Shown: positions 53,157 through 63,488, counted from the stretch's first letter. The stretch is 64,000 nucleotides of DNA from Tepidanaerobacteraceae bacterium (GCA_024655905.1 JANLFP010000011.1:49990-113989), one strand, 5' to 3'. Notes: generated by a model not told the origin, from the letters alone. Made by a program: numbers and translations.

Positions 53157-56100
53157 GTGAAGTATAAAGACTTGGTGAATTTTGATCCGGTGGAAAGTAT
53201 TATAAAGCTTACCGATACCAACAAAAAGCAGGATGCGGAAAGGTTTGTCAGAACTTACGTCATGTCCGACAGTATGGCGGACGCCCTCATAAGTATTGTC
53301 TTGCCTCAGCTTCAATTTGAAAATACTGTAGACAACAAGGGCATTTTCATAGTCGGAAATTACGGCACCGGCAAATCCCATCTGATGTCAGTCATTTCCG
53401 CCATAGCTGAAAATAAACACATGCTGGATTTGATGAAAAATGAGCGGTTTAAAAAGGAAGCGGAGTGTATTGCTGGAAAATTTGAGGTGTTGAGGTTTGA
53501 GATAGGCGCTTCCAAGATGGATCTTAGAGATATAGTGACCAGGGAAATAGAAAAGGACCTTTACAAAAGAGGAATAGAATATAAATTTCCATCCATGGAG
53601 GAGGTATCCAATACTACCGATTCCCTGATGGAGATGATGAATTTATTTCAGGAAAAGTATCCCGACAAAGGATACCTTATCGTGGCCGACGAGCTTCTAG
53701 ATTATTTGAGGCATTTGACGGAACAGAAGATGGTCCTGGCTCTCACTTTTCTGAGAGAAATGGGCGAGGTCAGCAAGGTCACCCGCATACGCTTTATGGC
53801 GGGCCTGCAGGAATCCCTGTTTGAAAGCGGGCAGTTTTCTTTCGTGGCGGATTCTTTAAACAGGGTGAAAGCCCGATTTGAACAGATCATGATAAAAAAG
53901 CAGGACATATCCTATGTAGTATCAGAAAGGATCCTCAAGAAAAACGAAAGGCAGAAGGCATGGATAAGGGAGCATCTGGTGAAGTTCGGCCCCCTCTATA
54001 AAAATCTTGCTGATAGGCTGGAGGAATATGTTAACCTGTTTCCCATTCATCCTTCGTACATAGAAACTTTCGAGAAGGTTTACATAGCTGAAAAAAGGGA
54101 AGTGTTAAAGACCATATCCATTACCATAAAAAATTTGCTGGAAAAAGAAGTGCCCGAAGACGACATCGGCATCATTTCCTACGATTCATACTGGGATTTT
54201 ATAAAAGATAATCCCGGCATGAAATCTGATGCGGATATAAGGGAAGTCATAGAAAAAAGCGGCGTGCTGGAAAGCCTTATAGAACATTCGTATACCAGAC
54301 CTCAGTATAAACCCATGGCAAAGAGGATAATCTACGCCCTGAGTATAAAAAGGCTTACCACGGGAGATATCCATGCTCCCCTGGGGCTGACGATGGACAA
54401 TATGAAGGACGACCTTTTTCTCTATACCCCGATGCCCGAGATGGAAGAAAGCTTTTTAAAGACCACGATTGAAACGGTGATGAAAGAAATATTGAAGACC
54501 GTCAGCGGCCAGTTTATAACATATAACCGGGACAATGAGCAGTATTATCTGGACCTGAAAAAAGACATAGACTATGATGCCAAGATTCAGGCCAGGGCCG
54601 ACTTTATTGAAGATGAGGATATAAATAAATATTATTACAGTATCATATTAAAGGCCATGGAGTGGGAGAGGCCCGAGTATGTGGTGGGCCGCAGAATATA
54701 CCAGTATGAGCTGACATGGGAAGAAAGAAACGTGGAGAGGCGGGGATATCTTTTCATGGGGCTGCCCAATGAAAGGACTACCGCCCAGCCGCCTAGGGAT
54801 TTTTATATATATTTCCTGCCGCCTTATGGAAATAACAAACATGACGGCGTGACACGGCCGGATGAGGTTTACTTTGAATTTGCAAGCCGCGATGAAAAAG
54901 TTGATGAATATATCAGGATTTACGCCGCCGCCATGTCCATGTACGACATATCTTCGGGCAGCAGCAAATCCGTATACTACGATAAAGCCACGGCGTATCA
55001 GAAAAAAGCCGTAGAATGGATACGTGAGCACATAAAAGAGTGCTTTGAGGTGCGGTATTACGGCGAATGCAGGACTATCCTCTACTGGCTGAAAAGCAGG
55101 GCAGCCGTGGAGGTCACCATCAAGGATTATATAGACATGACAGCATCCACATGCCTTTCCCCGTATTTTGCCGGAAAATACCCCGACTACCCCAGATTCT
55201 CCGTCCTGGTGACCCAGAAAAATACGCGGGAGTTGTTCAAATCCGCCATAAATTACATAGCCGGCAAAAAGACCGATGTGGGGGCCAAAGTCCTGGATTC
55301 GCTGGGGCTTTTGGATGAAGAAAAAAACATTTCCCCGGAGCACTCTATATACGCTAGGCATTTTATTAACCTCATAAATAAATTGCTGGAACAACAGGTG
55401 CTAAACCGGGAAGACATCTTTGAGCGGATAAATGCCGATGAAGAAATCGACAAAAAGTTTAAGCTGGAGCCCTGGTGGGTTCTTGTGATAATGGCTTCCC
55501 TGGTCTACAGCGGAGATATAACTTTGACCACCTCCGCAAAAAAGTACGACGCCACCATGCTGGAAGAGATGGCGGCGGATAATACCGCAGATATTCTACA
55601 ATTTAAACACTGCCAGCGCCCCATGGATATCCCCATCGAGGCATTAAAGTGCCTTTTTAAATATCTGGAGATACCTCCGGGACAGATTACAAATCCCAAC
55701 ACCAGGGCAGCTGCCGTGGAAATGATGCTGAAAAGAATAGATGATATGCTGGGAAAGATCATCGATGCCCAGAAATTCATGTATGGGGAGATAAATATAT
55801 GGGGTAAACCCGTTATAAATGAGAGCAAAAAACAGAATTACAAAGAAGCTCTATTAAGATTCAGGGAATTTCTCGATACCTTGAAAAAATACAACACCCC
55901 GGCAAAACTTAAAAACTTCAAACCCACTTCTAGAGAAATAGAAGATTACTTTAAAGCTCTGGAAATCATAAAAGAATTAAACATTCTAAAGTCATTCAAG
56001 CAGGAGATTGACCCGTATGCCTCTTATCTTGCAAGCGCCGAACTGGTGCTCAAAGATGAAGCCTGGCGCAAAAAGGTGGCGGATGCAAAGCGGGGAATCG

Positions 56101-56828
56101 AAAGTATCATAAAAGAACCCGACAGCATAGATGATGACATTTCCCGAAAGCTTATAAGCAAGTTAAGACAGATAAAAGATGAATATATACAAAAATACAT
56201 GGCCCTCCACAAAAAGTATAGACTGGACCTTTCAGGCGATGAGCGCAGGAAAAAGATATTAAACGGCAGTATAAAGCAAAACCTTGAAAAGCTCACGGGC
56301 ATAAAAGATATAATCCCGCAGGGGAAATTGAAGGAACAGATAGATAGATTATCATCGCTGAAGGTCTGCTTTAGCCTCATCGAAGACAATATGAAAAACA
56401 CGGCGGCATGCCCCTACTGCAACTTCAATCCCGCGGAAGGCGAAATATATGTGTTCGGGGAGCTGGATTCAATAGAGGTTGCCCTGGATAAACTCTATGA
56501 GGAATGGAAAAATATCCTGGTAAATTTCATAGACGACCCCAGAGTCAGCGAGAATATTGGTTTTTTAAGGGAAGAACAGCAAAGGGCTTTAAAACCGTTG
56601 ATCGAAGGCAGGACTCTCCCCGAAAAAGTCGATGCCGTGTTTGTTTCAGCCATAAATGACCTTTCCAGAGGTCTGGAAAAAATTGAAGTGTCGACCAGGG
56701 ATATAGAAAGCAAGGTGTTCGGAAGCGGTCCCTCCACCATAGAGGATTTGAAAAAGAGGTTTATGGATTTTTTAGATGAAATATCAAGAGGCCGTGATGC
56801 CGGCAGGATAAGAATAATACTGAAATGA
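53157..56828 (+). CDS. brxC: BrxC, large ATPase of BREX type 3 (DUF6079-like)
   Basis: 1223-residue cytoplasmic ATPase, a core BREX protein. It begins YKDLVNFDPVESIIKLTDTN, has Walker A GNYGTGKSHLMSV (about residue 66) and a Walker B-like YLIVADELLDYLRHL (about 170), and a Cys pair near the C-terminus (ACPYCNFNP). It is thought to act with PglX and PglZ in host methylation and phage exclusion. GTG start at 53157 has AAAAGGGGG upstream. The 156 bp between brxF and this gene show no gene. Confidence 0.85.
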   Translation: MKYKDLVNFDPVESIIKLTDTNKKQDAERFVRTYVMSDSMADALISIVLPQLQFENTVDNKGIFIVGNYGTGKSHLMSVISAIAENKHMLDLMKNERFKKEAECIAGKFEVLRFEIGASKMDLRDIVTREIEKDLYKRGIEYKFPSMEEVSNTTDSLMEMMNLFQEKYPDKGYLIVADELLDYLRHLTEQKMVLALTFLREMGEVSKVTRIRFMAGLQESLFESGQFSFVADSLNRVKARFEQIMIKKQDISYVVSERILKKNERQKAWIREHLVKFGPLYKNLADRLEEYVNLFPIHPSYIETFEKVYIAEKREVLKTISITIKNLLEKEVPEDDIGIISYDSYWDFIKDNPGMKSDADIREVIEKSGVLESLIEHSYTRPQYKPMAKRIIYALSIKRLTTGDIHAPLGLTMDNMKDDLFLYTPMPEMEESFLKTTIETVMKEILKTVSGQFITYNRDNEQYYLDLKKDIDYDAKIQARADFIEDEDINKYYYSIILKAMEWERPEYVVGRRIYQYELTWEERNVERRGYLFMGLPNERTTAQPPRDFYIYFLPPYGNNKHDGVTRPDEVYFEFASRDEKVDEYIRIYAAAMSMYDISSGSSKSVYYDKATAYQKKAVEWIREHIKECFEVRYYGECRTILYWLKSRAAVEVTIKDYIDMTASTCLSPYFAGKYPDYPRFSVLVTQKNTRELFKSAINYIAGKKTDVGAKVLDSLGLLDEEKNISPEHSIYARHFINLINKLLEQQVLNREDIFERINADEEIDKKFKLEPWWVLVIMASLVYSGDITLTTSAKKYDATMLEEMAADNTADILQFKHCQRPMDIPIEALKCLFKYLEIPPGQITNPNTRAAAVEMMLKRIDDMLGKIIDAQKFMYGEINIWGKPVINESKKQNYKEALLRFREFLDTLKKYNTPAKLKNFKPTSREIEDYFKALEIIKELNILKSFKQEIDPYASYLASAELVLKDEAWRKKVADAKRGIESIIKEPDSIDDDISRKLISKLRQIKDEYIQKYMALHKKYRLDLSGDERRKKILNGSIKQNLEKLTGIKDIIPQGKLKEQIDRLSSLKVCFSLIEDNMKNTAACPYCNFNPAEGEIYVFGELDSIEVALDKLYEEWKNILVNFIDDPRVSENIGFLREEQQRALKPLIEGRTLPEKVDAVFVSAINDLSRGLEKIEVSTRDIESKVFGSGPSTIEDLKKRFMDFLDEISRGRDAGRIRIILK

Positions 56829-56841
56829 TGGAGGCAGCACG

Positions 56842-59400
56842 ATGAAGCTCACAAAAGAAATGCTGGATGGCGTAAGACATATGGAGGGATTCCCGAAAGG
56901 CGCGGATGAGGATATAATAGCCCTCTCCGACCCTCCCTATTATACAGCGTGCCCCAATCCTTTTATAAATGATTTTATAAAAAAATACGGGACTTTCTAT
57001 GATGAGGAAAAGGATGATTACCACTGTGAACCCTATACCGCCGATGTGTCGGAAGGCAAAAACGACCCCATATACAACGCCCATTCTTATCATACCAAGG
57101 TGCCCCATAAGGCGATAATGAGGTATATCCTCCACTACACCAAGCCCGGAGATATAGTGTTCGACGGCTTTTGCGGCACCGGCATGACCGGAGTGGCGGC
57201 TAGCATGTGCGGCAACCCCGATAAGGATTTCAAATTGAAAATTGAAGAAGAAGCAAGGCGCGAAGGTAAAAAGGTAGAGTGGGGAGCCAGAAGGGCCATC
57301 CTGTGCGACCTTTCCCCTGCCGCCACCTTCATAGCATACAATTACAATACACCGGTGGATGTGGAACAATTTGAAAAAGAAGCAAGGCGCATCCTGGAGG
57401 AAGTGGAAAAAGAATGCGGCTGGATGTATGAAACCATCCACACCATAGACGGCGTACCCCAAGTCGATATCCATGGAAAGCCCGTAAAGGGCAGGATAAA
57501 TTATACCGTCTGGTCCGATGTTTTCATCTGCCCCAATTGCAGCGGGGAAATCATCTTCTGGGATGCGGCAGTGGACAAAGAATCCGGCAAAGTAATGGAT
57601 GAATTTAACTGCCCCCACTGCAATGCAAAGGTGAACAAGAAAAACCTGGAAAAAGCCTGGGTAACCAAATACGACAAAACCATAAATGAGACCATAAGGC
57701 AGGTAAAGCAGGTGCCCGTCCTCATAAACTATTCCGTGGGCAGAACTAGATACGAAAAGGCTCCCGATAAATTTGACATAGAGTTGATTGAAAAAATAGA
57801 GGAAATGGACATTCCATACTGGTATCCGAGGGACAGGATGCCGGAGGGAGATGAGTCAAGAAGAAATGATAGATTTGGAATAACACATGTGCATCATTTT
57901 TATACGAAGAGGAATTTGTGGATATTGAGTGCAATTTATAACAAGTTTAAAAATATTAATCAAGAGTTTTTGGCAAAATTATTATTTACAAGTCAATTAA
58001 TCAATATTAGTAAATTAAACAGGTTTCGATTTAATGTATCATTTCCGTATAATCCATTAAGTGGGACGTTGTATATTTCATCCATGATTAGTGAATCAAA
58101 TGTAATAGTGGCTTATTTAAATAAAATTGATAGACTTACAAAAATAAAAACCTTAGGCAGTTATACGATAATCACGTCACAGTCTTCCGTAGCTCTTAGT
58201 AATATTTGCAGCAACTCCATAGACTACATTTTTACCGATCCCCCCTTTGGCGACAACCTGATGTACTCCGAGCTCAATTTCCTCTGGGAAGCATGGATCG
58301 GGGTTTTCACAGACAACGAGTCCGAAGCCATTGTAAACAATGCACAGCATAAAGGCTTATCCGAGTATAAGGAATTGATGGAGAAGTGTTTTTGTGAGAT
58401 GTACCGCATACTAAAACCCGGAAGATGGATTACGGTGGAATTTCACAATTCCAAAAACAGTGTATGGAATTCCATTCAGGAGGCCATTTTGAAAGCAGGG
58501 TTTGTAATTGCCGGTGCAAAAACTCTTGATAAACAGCAGGGAAGCTTCAAGCAGGTCACAACCACCAAGGCGACGAAGCAGGATCTTATCATTTCTGCTT
58601 ATAAACCCAGGGATTCCTTTATCCAGGGGTTTCTCAAAAAAGCAGGCACAGAGGAAAGTGCCTGGGATTATATCCGCCAGCATCTGGAAAAACTTCCTGT
58701 AACGGTGGAACACAAAGGGCGGCTGGAGGTCATCCCCGAGAGGCAGGCGTACCTTCTGTATGACAGCATGATTGCCTTCCACATCCAGAAGGGCGCATCC
58801 ATACCCATGGGGGCGGCGGACTTTTACGCAGGATTGAAGCAGAGGTTCCCAGAGCGGGACGGCATGTACTTTTTGCCGGATCAGGTAATTATATATGATA
58901 AAAAGAGGATGGAAATGGAGCTGAATGACCAGATTTCCTTTTTAATCCTGGACGAAAAGACCGCCATCCAGTGGCTCCGAAGAGAGCTGGAAAAAATGCC
59001 CCAAACCTATCAGGAACTCCAACCAAAGTTTCTTCAGGAACTTCACCAGATGAAACATGAAAAACTACCGGAGCTCTTGGATCTTCTGGAGGAAAATTTC
59101 CTGCAGGATGAAAAGGGAAGATGGTATGTGCCGGATCCAAGCAAGCAGTCGGACCTGGAAAAGCTTCGGGAAAAGAACCTCTTAAAAGAATTTGAGGAGT
59201 ATAAAAACAGCACAGGAAGGCTGAAGGTCTTCCGGACCGAGGCCATAAGGGCGGGGTTTAAAAAGTGCTGGAAGGATAAAGATTACGCCACCATAGTGAA
59301 AATAGGCGACAGGCTTCCCGAAAGCATCCTTCAGGAAGAAAGCAGCATATTGATGTATTATGACAACGCCATTACAAGGATGGGCGAAGACCATGTTTGA
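56842..59400 (+). CDS. pglX: PglX-type adenine-specific DNA methyltransferase of BREX type 3
   Basis: 852 residues. Motif I is VFDGFCGTGMTGVAA (about residue 110), a zinc-like Cys cluster (CPNCSG; CPHCNAK) follows, and the catalytic DPPF is in FTDPPFGDNLMYSELNF (about 470), so the order is I, recognition region, IV as in alpha-type N6-adenine methyltransferases. It marks host DNA, protecting it from BREX. The stretch about 57850-58200 (residues 337-453) is strikingly AT-rich and lies where the recognition domain belongs. The end overlaps the start of the helicase relic at 59393. GGAGG precedes the ATG. Confidence 0.85.
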   Translation: MKLTKEMLDGVRHMEGFPKGADEDIIALSDPPYYTACPNPFINDFIKKYGTFYDEEKDDYHCEPYTADVSEGKNDPIYNAHSYHTKVPHKAIMRYILHYTKPGDIVFDGFCGTGMTGVAASMCGNPDKDFKLKIEEEARREGKKVEWGARRAILCDLSPAATFIAYNYNTPVDVEQFEKEARRILEEVEKECGWMYETIHTIDGVPQVDIHGKPVKGRINYTVWSDVFICPNCSGEIIFWDAAVDKESGKVMDEFNCPHCNAKVNKKNLEKAWVTKYDKTINETIRQVKQVPVLINYSVGRTRYEKAPDKFDIELIEKIEEMDIPYWYPRDRMPEGDESRRNDRFGITHVHHFYTKRNLWILSAIYNKFKNINQEFLAKLLFTSQLINISKLNRFRFNVSFPYNPLSGTLYISSMISESNVIVAYLNKIDRLTKIKTLGSYTIITSQSSVALSNICSNSIDYIFTDPPFGDNLMYSELNFLWEAWIGVFTDNESEAIVNNAQHKGLSEYKELMEKCFCEMYRILKPGRWITVEFHNSKNSVWNSIQEAILKAGFVIAGAKTLDKQQGSFKQVTTTKATKQDLIISAYKPRDSFIQGFLKKAGTEESAWDYIRQHLEKLPVTVEHKGRLEVIPERQAYLLYDSMIAFHIQKGASIPMGAADFYAGLKQRFPERDGMYFLPDQVIIYDKKRMEMELNDQISFLILDEKTAIQWLRRELEKMPQTYQELQPKFLQELHQMKHEKLPELLDLLEENFLQDEKGRWYVPDPSKQSDLEKLREKNLLKEFEEYKNSTGRLKVFRTEAIRAGFKKCWKDKDYATIVKIGDRLPESILQEESSILMYYDNAITRMGEDHV

Positions 59401-59506
59401 GCTGAAAGTACATATCAAATATGCCAGATAATGGATAGCCTGCGATAGACCCATAAAAAAATGCAAAACCTTTAACACTTTTCACTGGCGGGAGTATGGC
59501 GTGTAA
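59393..59506 (+). pseudogene. brxHII: relic of BREX helicase brxHII
   Basis: BREX type 3 normally has a large helicase gene between pglX and pglZ; here only about 110 bp fit. ATG 59393 overlaps the pglX stop as expected of the next operon gene and reads MFELKVHIKYAR, then TAA. The same frame continues beyond this stop as KKCKTFNTFHWREYGV to a TAA at 59504-59506. This looks like the first and last codons of a longer gene joined by an internal deletion. Identity with brxHII is inferred from position, not from motifs. Confidence 0.5.
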
Positions 59507-59558
59507 GGCGGTGGCGGCCAGCACTTGGGATGACCATATAGCGTTTTGGAGTGAAAAT

Positions 59559-61490
59559 ATGATTGAAGATGTGATTATCCAGAGGTTGCCTTTAAATCAG
59601 AATAATTTCATATTGCTCTATAACCCTGACGATATGGTGGCCGGGGAAAAGATTGTATCCCGGATAAGTAGCTGCGGTTACACCCTTATTAATTATGAAG
59701 ACCCGGATATGTTCAGGTTTTATTTCGAACAAATTTTAAATAAAGGTACGGATATCGATGAAGCAGGCGGGGATAAGATTATACTGAGGCTTACACGAAA
59801 TACGTATGTACCTTACGATATTCAGTCCATATTTCAGGAAATAAGGATAACCATAAAAGACATCTTTCCCGGGCTGAGCTACACTGTTTTAAAGGAAATG
59901 GGCAGCGGCATTTTAAATGATATATACGATGCTTATAAAAATTACACGGGTCTGAATCTGGGCGACGGCGAAACCTTGGATTTCATTCTTGAAAACGTCT
60001 ATGGTATATTTCCGGATACCATACACACATACGAAGATTTGATAAAAACATTGATAAAAATATATTACTGCGGGAAAGAGTTGCCTGAAATCATCCTGAA
60101 TTACCTTTCAAAGAGATTCGAGACACATCCGGATTTTATAAACTTCCCCGTTAAAAAAATTTTATCCGGAAAAGAATCCTTCTTTTATTATCTACAGCAG
60201 CAATGGGAACTTTATATAAAATCTTTTTTTGAAAATAATATCAGATCCGATGTGAATTTTGGCCATGCAGATATCAGGGTGTATATGGACAACCTGTTTT
60301 CCGAAGGGTATTTGACCCCCGTCCATTGCCATGAAATCCAGAGGATTCCAGTTTGGGCCCGGGATGGGGTAATCTATCAAGAGTTTCTCGATAAAAAGAA
60401 GAACTATGAAGAATTGAAGGAAAAGGTCAGGACGTCCTTGGAAAATGTGGAATCTTTTAAAGACTGGTGGGGCATAGCTTCCCGGTGGGCTGAATTACTG
60501 GTGATAGTAAGTGACAGCAATATAACAAAGGAGTTGGATCTTAAGGAGTTTGAAAAAACTTCTTTACATCTGGAAAGGTGTTTTAAGGAGTGGCTTTTGG
60601 AAAATTACGGTTTGCTTTCATCTTTATCGTATACGGCTTTTCCGGTGATGGTTCATCATATTCCCTGGCACATCCATTACAGAATGCAAAAAGAAAATTT
60701 TAAAAAAGCGGCCCTCATAGTTTTTGACGGCATGTCTCTGGATAACTGGATGATAATAAAAAGGCATCTGAATCAGAGTAAGATATGGATACTGGAGGAG
60801 AACCTATCTTTTGCATGGATCCCCACCATGACCTATATATCGCGCCAGGCCATCTTTTCGGGGCAGGTACCGGCGTATTTTGCCGATACGTTTTTTTCTA
60901 CGGATAACGATGAAAATCACTGGAAGAGGTTCTGGATGGATAGGGGCTTTCGGGCCGATGCCATATATTACATGAGAAATATTAAGCATTTTAACGAAAA
61001 CTGCATTGAAGAACTGGTCAAAAACCCGAAAGCCAGGATACTGGGCCTTGTGGTAAACATGATAGATGACATGGTGCACGGCGGGCAATTGCTTCTTTCA
61101 GGGATGCATCAGGACATAAAACTCTGGCTCAAAGAAGGAGGGCTGGAGCGCTTTTTGCTGAAGCTTTCCGAAAGCGGCTTCGAAATATATATAACCTCGG
61201 ACCATGGAAACATCAGCGCCGTAGGCCAGGGCAGGCTTCAGGAAGGCCTGGGTGTGGATCAGGCGGAAAGCAGGGTCAGAATATACGAAAAATCCAAAAG
61301 CCATGATAGCGCCGTTCAAACATTCAGGGCCTTTAAATGGAAAGCTTACAGCTTACCGCCGGATTATAATTATATCATCTGCGATGATAACTTCGCTTAC
61401 GGCAAATATAACGAAAAAATAATATGTCATGGCGGAACATCCATTGAGGAAGTCATTGTTCCATTCGTCCATGTAAGAAAAGGAGCATAA
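59559..61490 (+). CDS. pglZ: PglZ, phosphatase-like protein of BREX type 3
   Basis: 643 residues. The PglZ domain of the alkaline phosphatase superfamily is in the second half: ALIVFDGMSLDNWMI with the metal-binding Asp (about 390), SFAWIPTMTYISRQAIFSGQ, VVNMIDDMVHGG and ITSDHGNISAVGQG (about 550), ending IICHGGTSIEEVIVPFV. PglZ is the other core protein of all BREX types. The frame opens at 59496, but ATG 59559 begins IEDVIIQRLPL with GGAG upstream. pglZ and brxA are 1 bp apart. Confidence 0.88.
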   Translation: MIEDVIIQRLPLNQNNFILLYNPDDMVAGEKIVSRISSCGYTLINYEDPDMFRFYFEQILNKGTDIDEAGGDKIILRLTRNTYVPYDIQSIFQEIRITIKDIFPGLSYTVLKEMGSGILNDIYDAYKNYTGLNLGDGETLDFILENVYGIFPDTIHTYEDLIKTLIKIYYCGKELPEIILNYLSKRFETHPDFINFPVKKILSGKESFFYYLQQQWELYIKSFFENNIRSDVNFGHADIRVYMDNLFSEGYLTPVHCHEIQRIPVWARDGVIYQEFLDKKKNYEELKEKVRTSLENVESFKDWWGIASRWAELLVIVSDSNITKELDLKEFEKTSLHLERCFKEWLLENYGLLSSLSYTAFPVMVHHIPWHIHYRMQKENFKKAALIVFDGMSLDNWMIIKRHLNQSKIWILEENLSFAWIPTMTYISRQAIFSGQVPAYFADTFFSTDNDENHWKRFWMDRGFRADAIYYMRNIKHFNENCIEELVKNPKARILGLVVNMIDDMVHGGQLLLSGMHQDIKLWLKEGGLERFLLKLSESGFEIYITSDHGNISAVGQGRLQEGLGVDQAESRVRIYEKSKSHDSAVQTFRAFKWKAYSLPPDYNYIICDDNFAYGKYNEKIICHGGTSIEEVIVPFVHVRKGA

Positions 61491-61491
61491 C

Positions 61492-62202
61492 ATGATGCAG
61501 ACAGTGGGGTTTAATCGATTCATAAAAAGAGAATGGCTGGATTTTACGGCTTTTCTCGCGTGCCGGGAAAAGGATGAAAAAACCATAAGAAAAAATCTGA
61601 ATGAATATCTTGAAAAGGAAGCAAAAGCCGAAATCACCCGCCAGAAAACCCTTGCGGAGCTTTTAAGGATCTGGGTAAACGTGCCCGCATCTCATGAGAA
61701 TCTGAAGCAAAAGGCTCTGGATTTGTTTGAGAAAGTGCCGGAAGATGAGAAAATGTTACTTCACTGGTCCATGATGATGCTGGCCTTCCCCATATTTATC
61801 GATGTGGCATCATCATTGGGAAAGATTTTCGGCCTTCAGGACCGGGTGTCTTTAAAAATCCTGGAAAAGCGCATATTTGAAAAGTGGGGAGAAAGGAGCA
61901 CCGTAAAATACGCACTTCCAAAGATAGTAGGCTCAATGGTCGAGTGGGGCGTCGTCACCAGGACAAAGGTGGGAGAGTACACTAAAGCCCAGGCGATAGA
62001 GATTGAAAATGAGGATTGTAAACTCTTTTTCATAAACTGCTATATGCAAGCTTTGGAGATAGATTATCTAAGATTCATTGAAGCAAACAATCTCTCCGCC
62101 GCCTTCCCCTTTAAACTGAACCTTGGCCTCGATGACTTTAATAATTCAAATACCCTGTCATTGAGCAGAGTGGGAAGTGATGTGGTGATTGTTGCAAGAT
62201 AA
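61492..62202 (+). CDS. brxA: BrxA-like protein of BREX type 3 (DUF1819-like)
   Basis: 236 residues, helix-rich. It has IRKNLNEYLEKEAKAEITRQKTLAELLRIWVN and WSMMMLAFPIFIDVASSLGKIF, followed by a winged-helix-like part (RSTVKYALPKIVGSMVEWGVVTR). BrxA is a small DNA-binding protein found in several BREX types; this gene has the right size and position (last in the operon after pglZ). Family membership is by position and general pattern, so less certain than for pglZ. AAAGGAGC precedes the ATG. Confidence 0.6.
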   Translation: MMQTVGFNRFIKREWLDFTAFLACREKDEKTIRKNLNEYLEKEAKAEITRQKTLAELLRIWVNVPASHENLKQKALDLFEKVPEDEKMLLHWSMMMLAFPIFIDVASSLGKIFGLQDRVSLKILEKRIFEKWGERSTVKYALPKIVGSMVEWGVVTRTKVGEYTKAQAIEIENEDCKLFFINCYMQALEIDYLRFIEANNLSAAFPFKLNLGLDDFNNSNTLSLSRVGSDVVIVAR

Positions 62203-62303
62203 TTACAAGGGGACGAGGGGAGTTTTCTTTAATGATTTTATTAAATCAGGCAAAACTTCTAATTTGAAGGCACTCTAAAAATATTAGAAAAGTAAGATTT
62301 TAT

Positions 62304-62486
62304 ATGAACGAAAATAGAAGATGTTATTTAATACATGAAACTTTTGATGACCATTACTGCCTTTGTAAAATTTTAAATGAATACAATAGCGAAGAAGAAG
62401 CAGAAAAAGATTTGATTGATCTTCTTACACATCATAAAACAGAAAAACAAATATTGAAAGAATATAGTAAAAAAGAAGTGTATTAA
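62304..62486 (+). CDS. hypothetical small protein
   Basis: 60 residues, highly charged (CYLIHETFDDHYCLCKILNE; EEEAEKDLIDLLTHHKTEKQI). It looks like a small soluble helical protein, in a form common next to toxin-antitoxin genes. No clear ribosome site and no family recognised. Lies between the BREX locus and the MNT/HEPN relics. Confidence 0.5.
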   Translation: MNENRRCYLIHETFDDHYCLCKILNEYNSEEEAEKDLIDLLTHHKTEKQILKEYSKKEVY

Positions 62487-62588
62487 TATTTATCACATGC
62501 ACTCGATGGAGTAGTTTGGTGAGCCTGAAGGCCCAATTTTTTATCCCAATTGTGGGTTCCCAGAAGGAAAATGCATATAAGATTTTGA

Positions 62589-62717
62589 ATGGGCGAGGAT
62601 GTCAATATAGAAGACCCTCTCGCAGATATTGATGTCGGAATAGTTTTAGACCCTTGCAAAAGCAGCTAACTTTAAATATGTCCTCTATAAGTATTATGAA
62701 GAGCGTTTAGAGGAGTG
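62589..62717 (+). pseudogene. MNT nucleotidyltransferase relic, copy 1
   Basis: ATG 62589 opens a frame with NIEDPLADIDVGIVLD, the MNT-domain (MntA/minimal nucleotidyltransferase) core, then jumps to DPCKSS and a stop at 62667-62669. The DNA 62649-62717 matches 63699-63768 near the end of copy 2, which in its own frame reads TLAKAADFKYVLDKYYEERLEE. So copy 1 has lost its middle part. Confidence 0.6.
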
Positions 62718-62722
62718 ATTAT

Positions 62723-63451
62723 ATGTTCTTTACCCCTACCCAGAAAAACTTTAGAAAAGAGATGCAAGAACTTAAGAAAAGTAACAAATACAATGATATA
62801 AATGAAATATATTCAAGCCATAAAAGAACTGTTAAGTTTGAACCCGCTGAAGGGACGAATAGAAGTCCTTTTTCGGTGTTTTTAAGTATTATAGTAACTC
62901 TGATACTATTTATCGGGCCTACTGTTTTATATAAATATATGAATCAAGATAATAGAATTATAAATACTATTTCTCAAACATCTACAAGCGATTTAAAAAT
63001 AATTTCGAAAGAACAGGAAATATATTTAAAAAATCTTCAAACATGCAGAGATTCTATCAATCAGAGCCTGATAAAATTAAGCGATTTTCATAAAGTGCCA
63101 TATCAGAGTCGAGATATGAAATTATATAAAGAGGTTTTAATTGAAGGAGTTGCCAATTGTGAAAAATGGGAAAACATGCTCGCTGGACAGAAAACAGTAA
63201 AACCTTTTGAACCATTATTAGTAACCACCCAGGAATATGCAAACATATCAAAACTGGCTTTTAAACATTATCTTGATTATATCAATAATAAAAGTAGAAG
63301 TGATATAGAAATAGCAAATAAGTACATAGAAATGGTCAACCAAAATAATAGCGGTTATTTTTCTAAACTTAAGAAAATTATGGATGAGAACGGTTATAAA
63401 TATGAAACATTGGAAAACGGTGGAATAAGATACTGGGTGAATTCTTATTAG
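62723..63451 (+). CDS. hypothetical membrane-anchored protein
   Basis: 242 residues with one transmembrane helix near the N-terminus (FSVFLSIIVTLILFIGPTVLYKY, about 50-72) and a helical C-terminal domain of about 165 residues. The N-terminal 45 residues are polar and probably cytoplasmic. GAGGAGTGATT precedes the ATG; those bases are the end of the MNT relic. No family recognised. It sits between the two broken MNT copies. Confidence 0.65.
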   Translation: MFFTPTQKNFRKEMQELKKSNKYNDINEIYSSHKRTVKFEPAEGTNRSPFSVFLSIIVTLILFIGPTVLYKYMNQDNRIINTISQTSTSDLKIISKEQEIYLKNLQTCRDSINQSLIKLSDFHKVPYQSRDMKLYKEVLIEGVANCEKWENMLAGQKTVKPFEPLLVTTQEYANISKLAFKHYLDYINNKSRSDIEIANKYIEMVNQNNSGYFSKLKKIMDENGYKYETLENGGIRYWVNSY

Positions 63452-63488
63452 GAGGTGATGCTATGCTGGATGGCGAAGCCCTTGTTAA

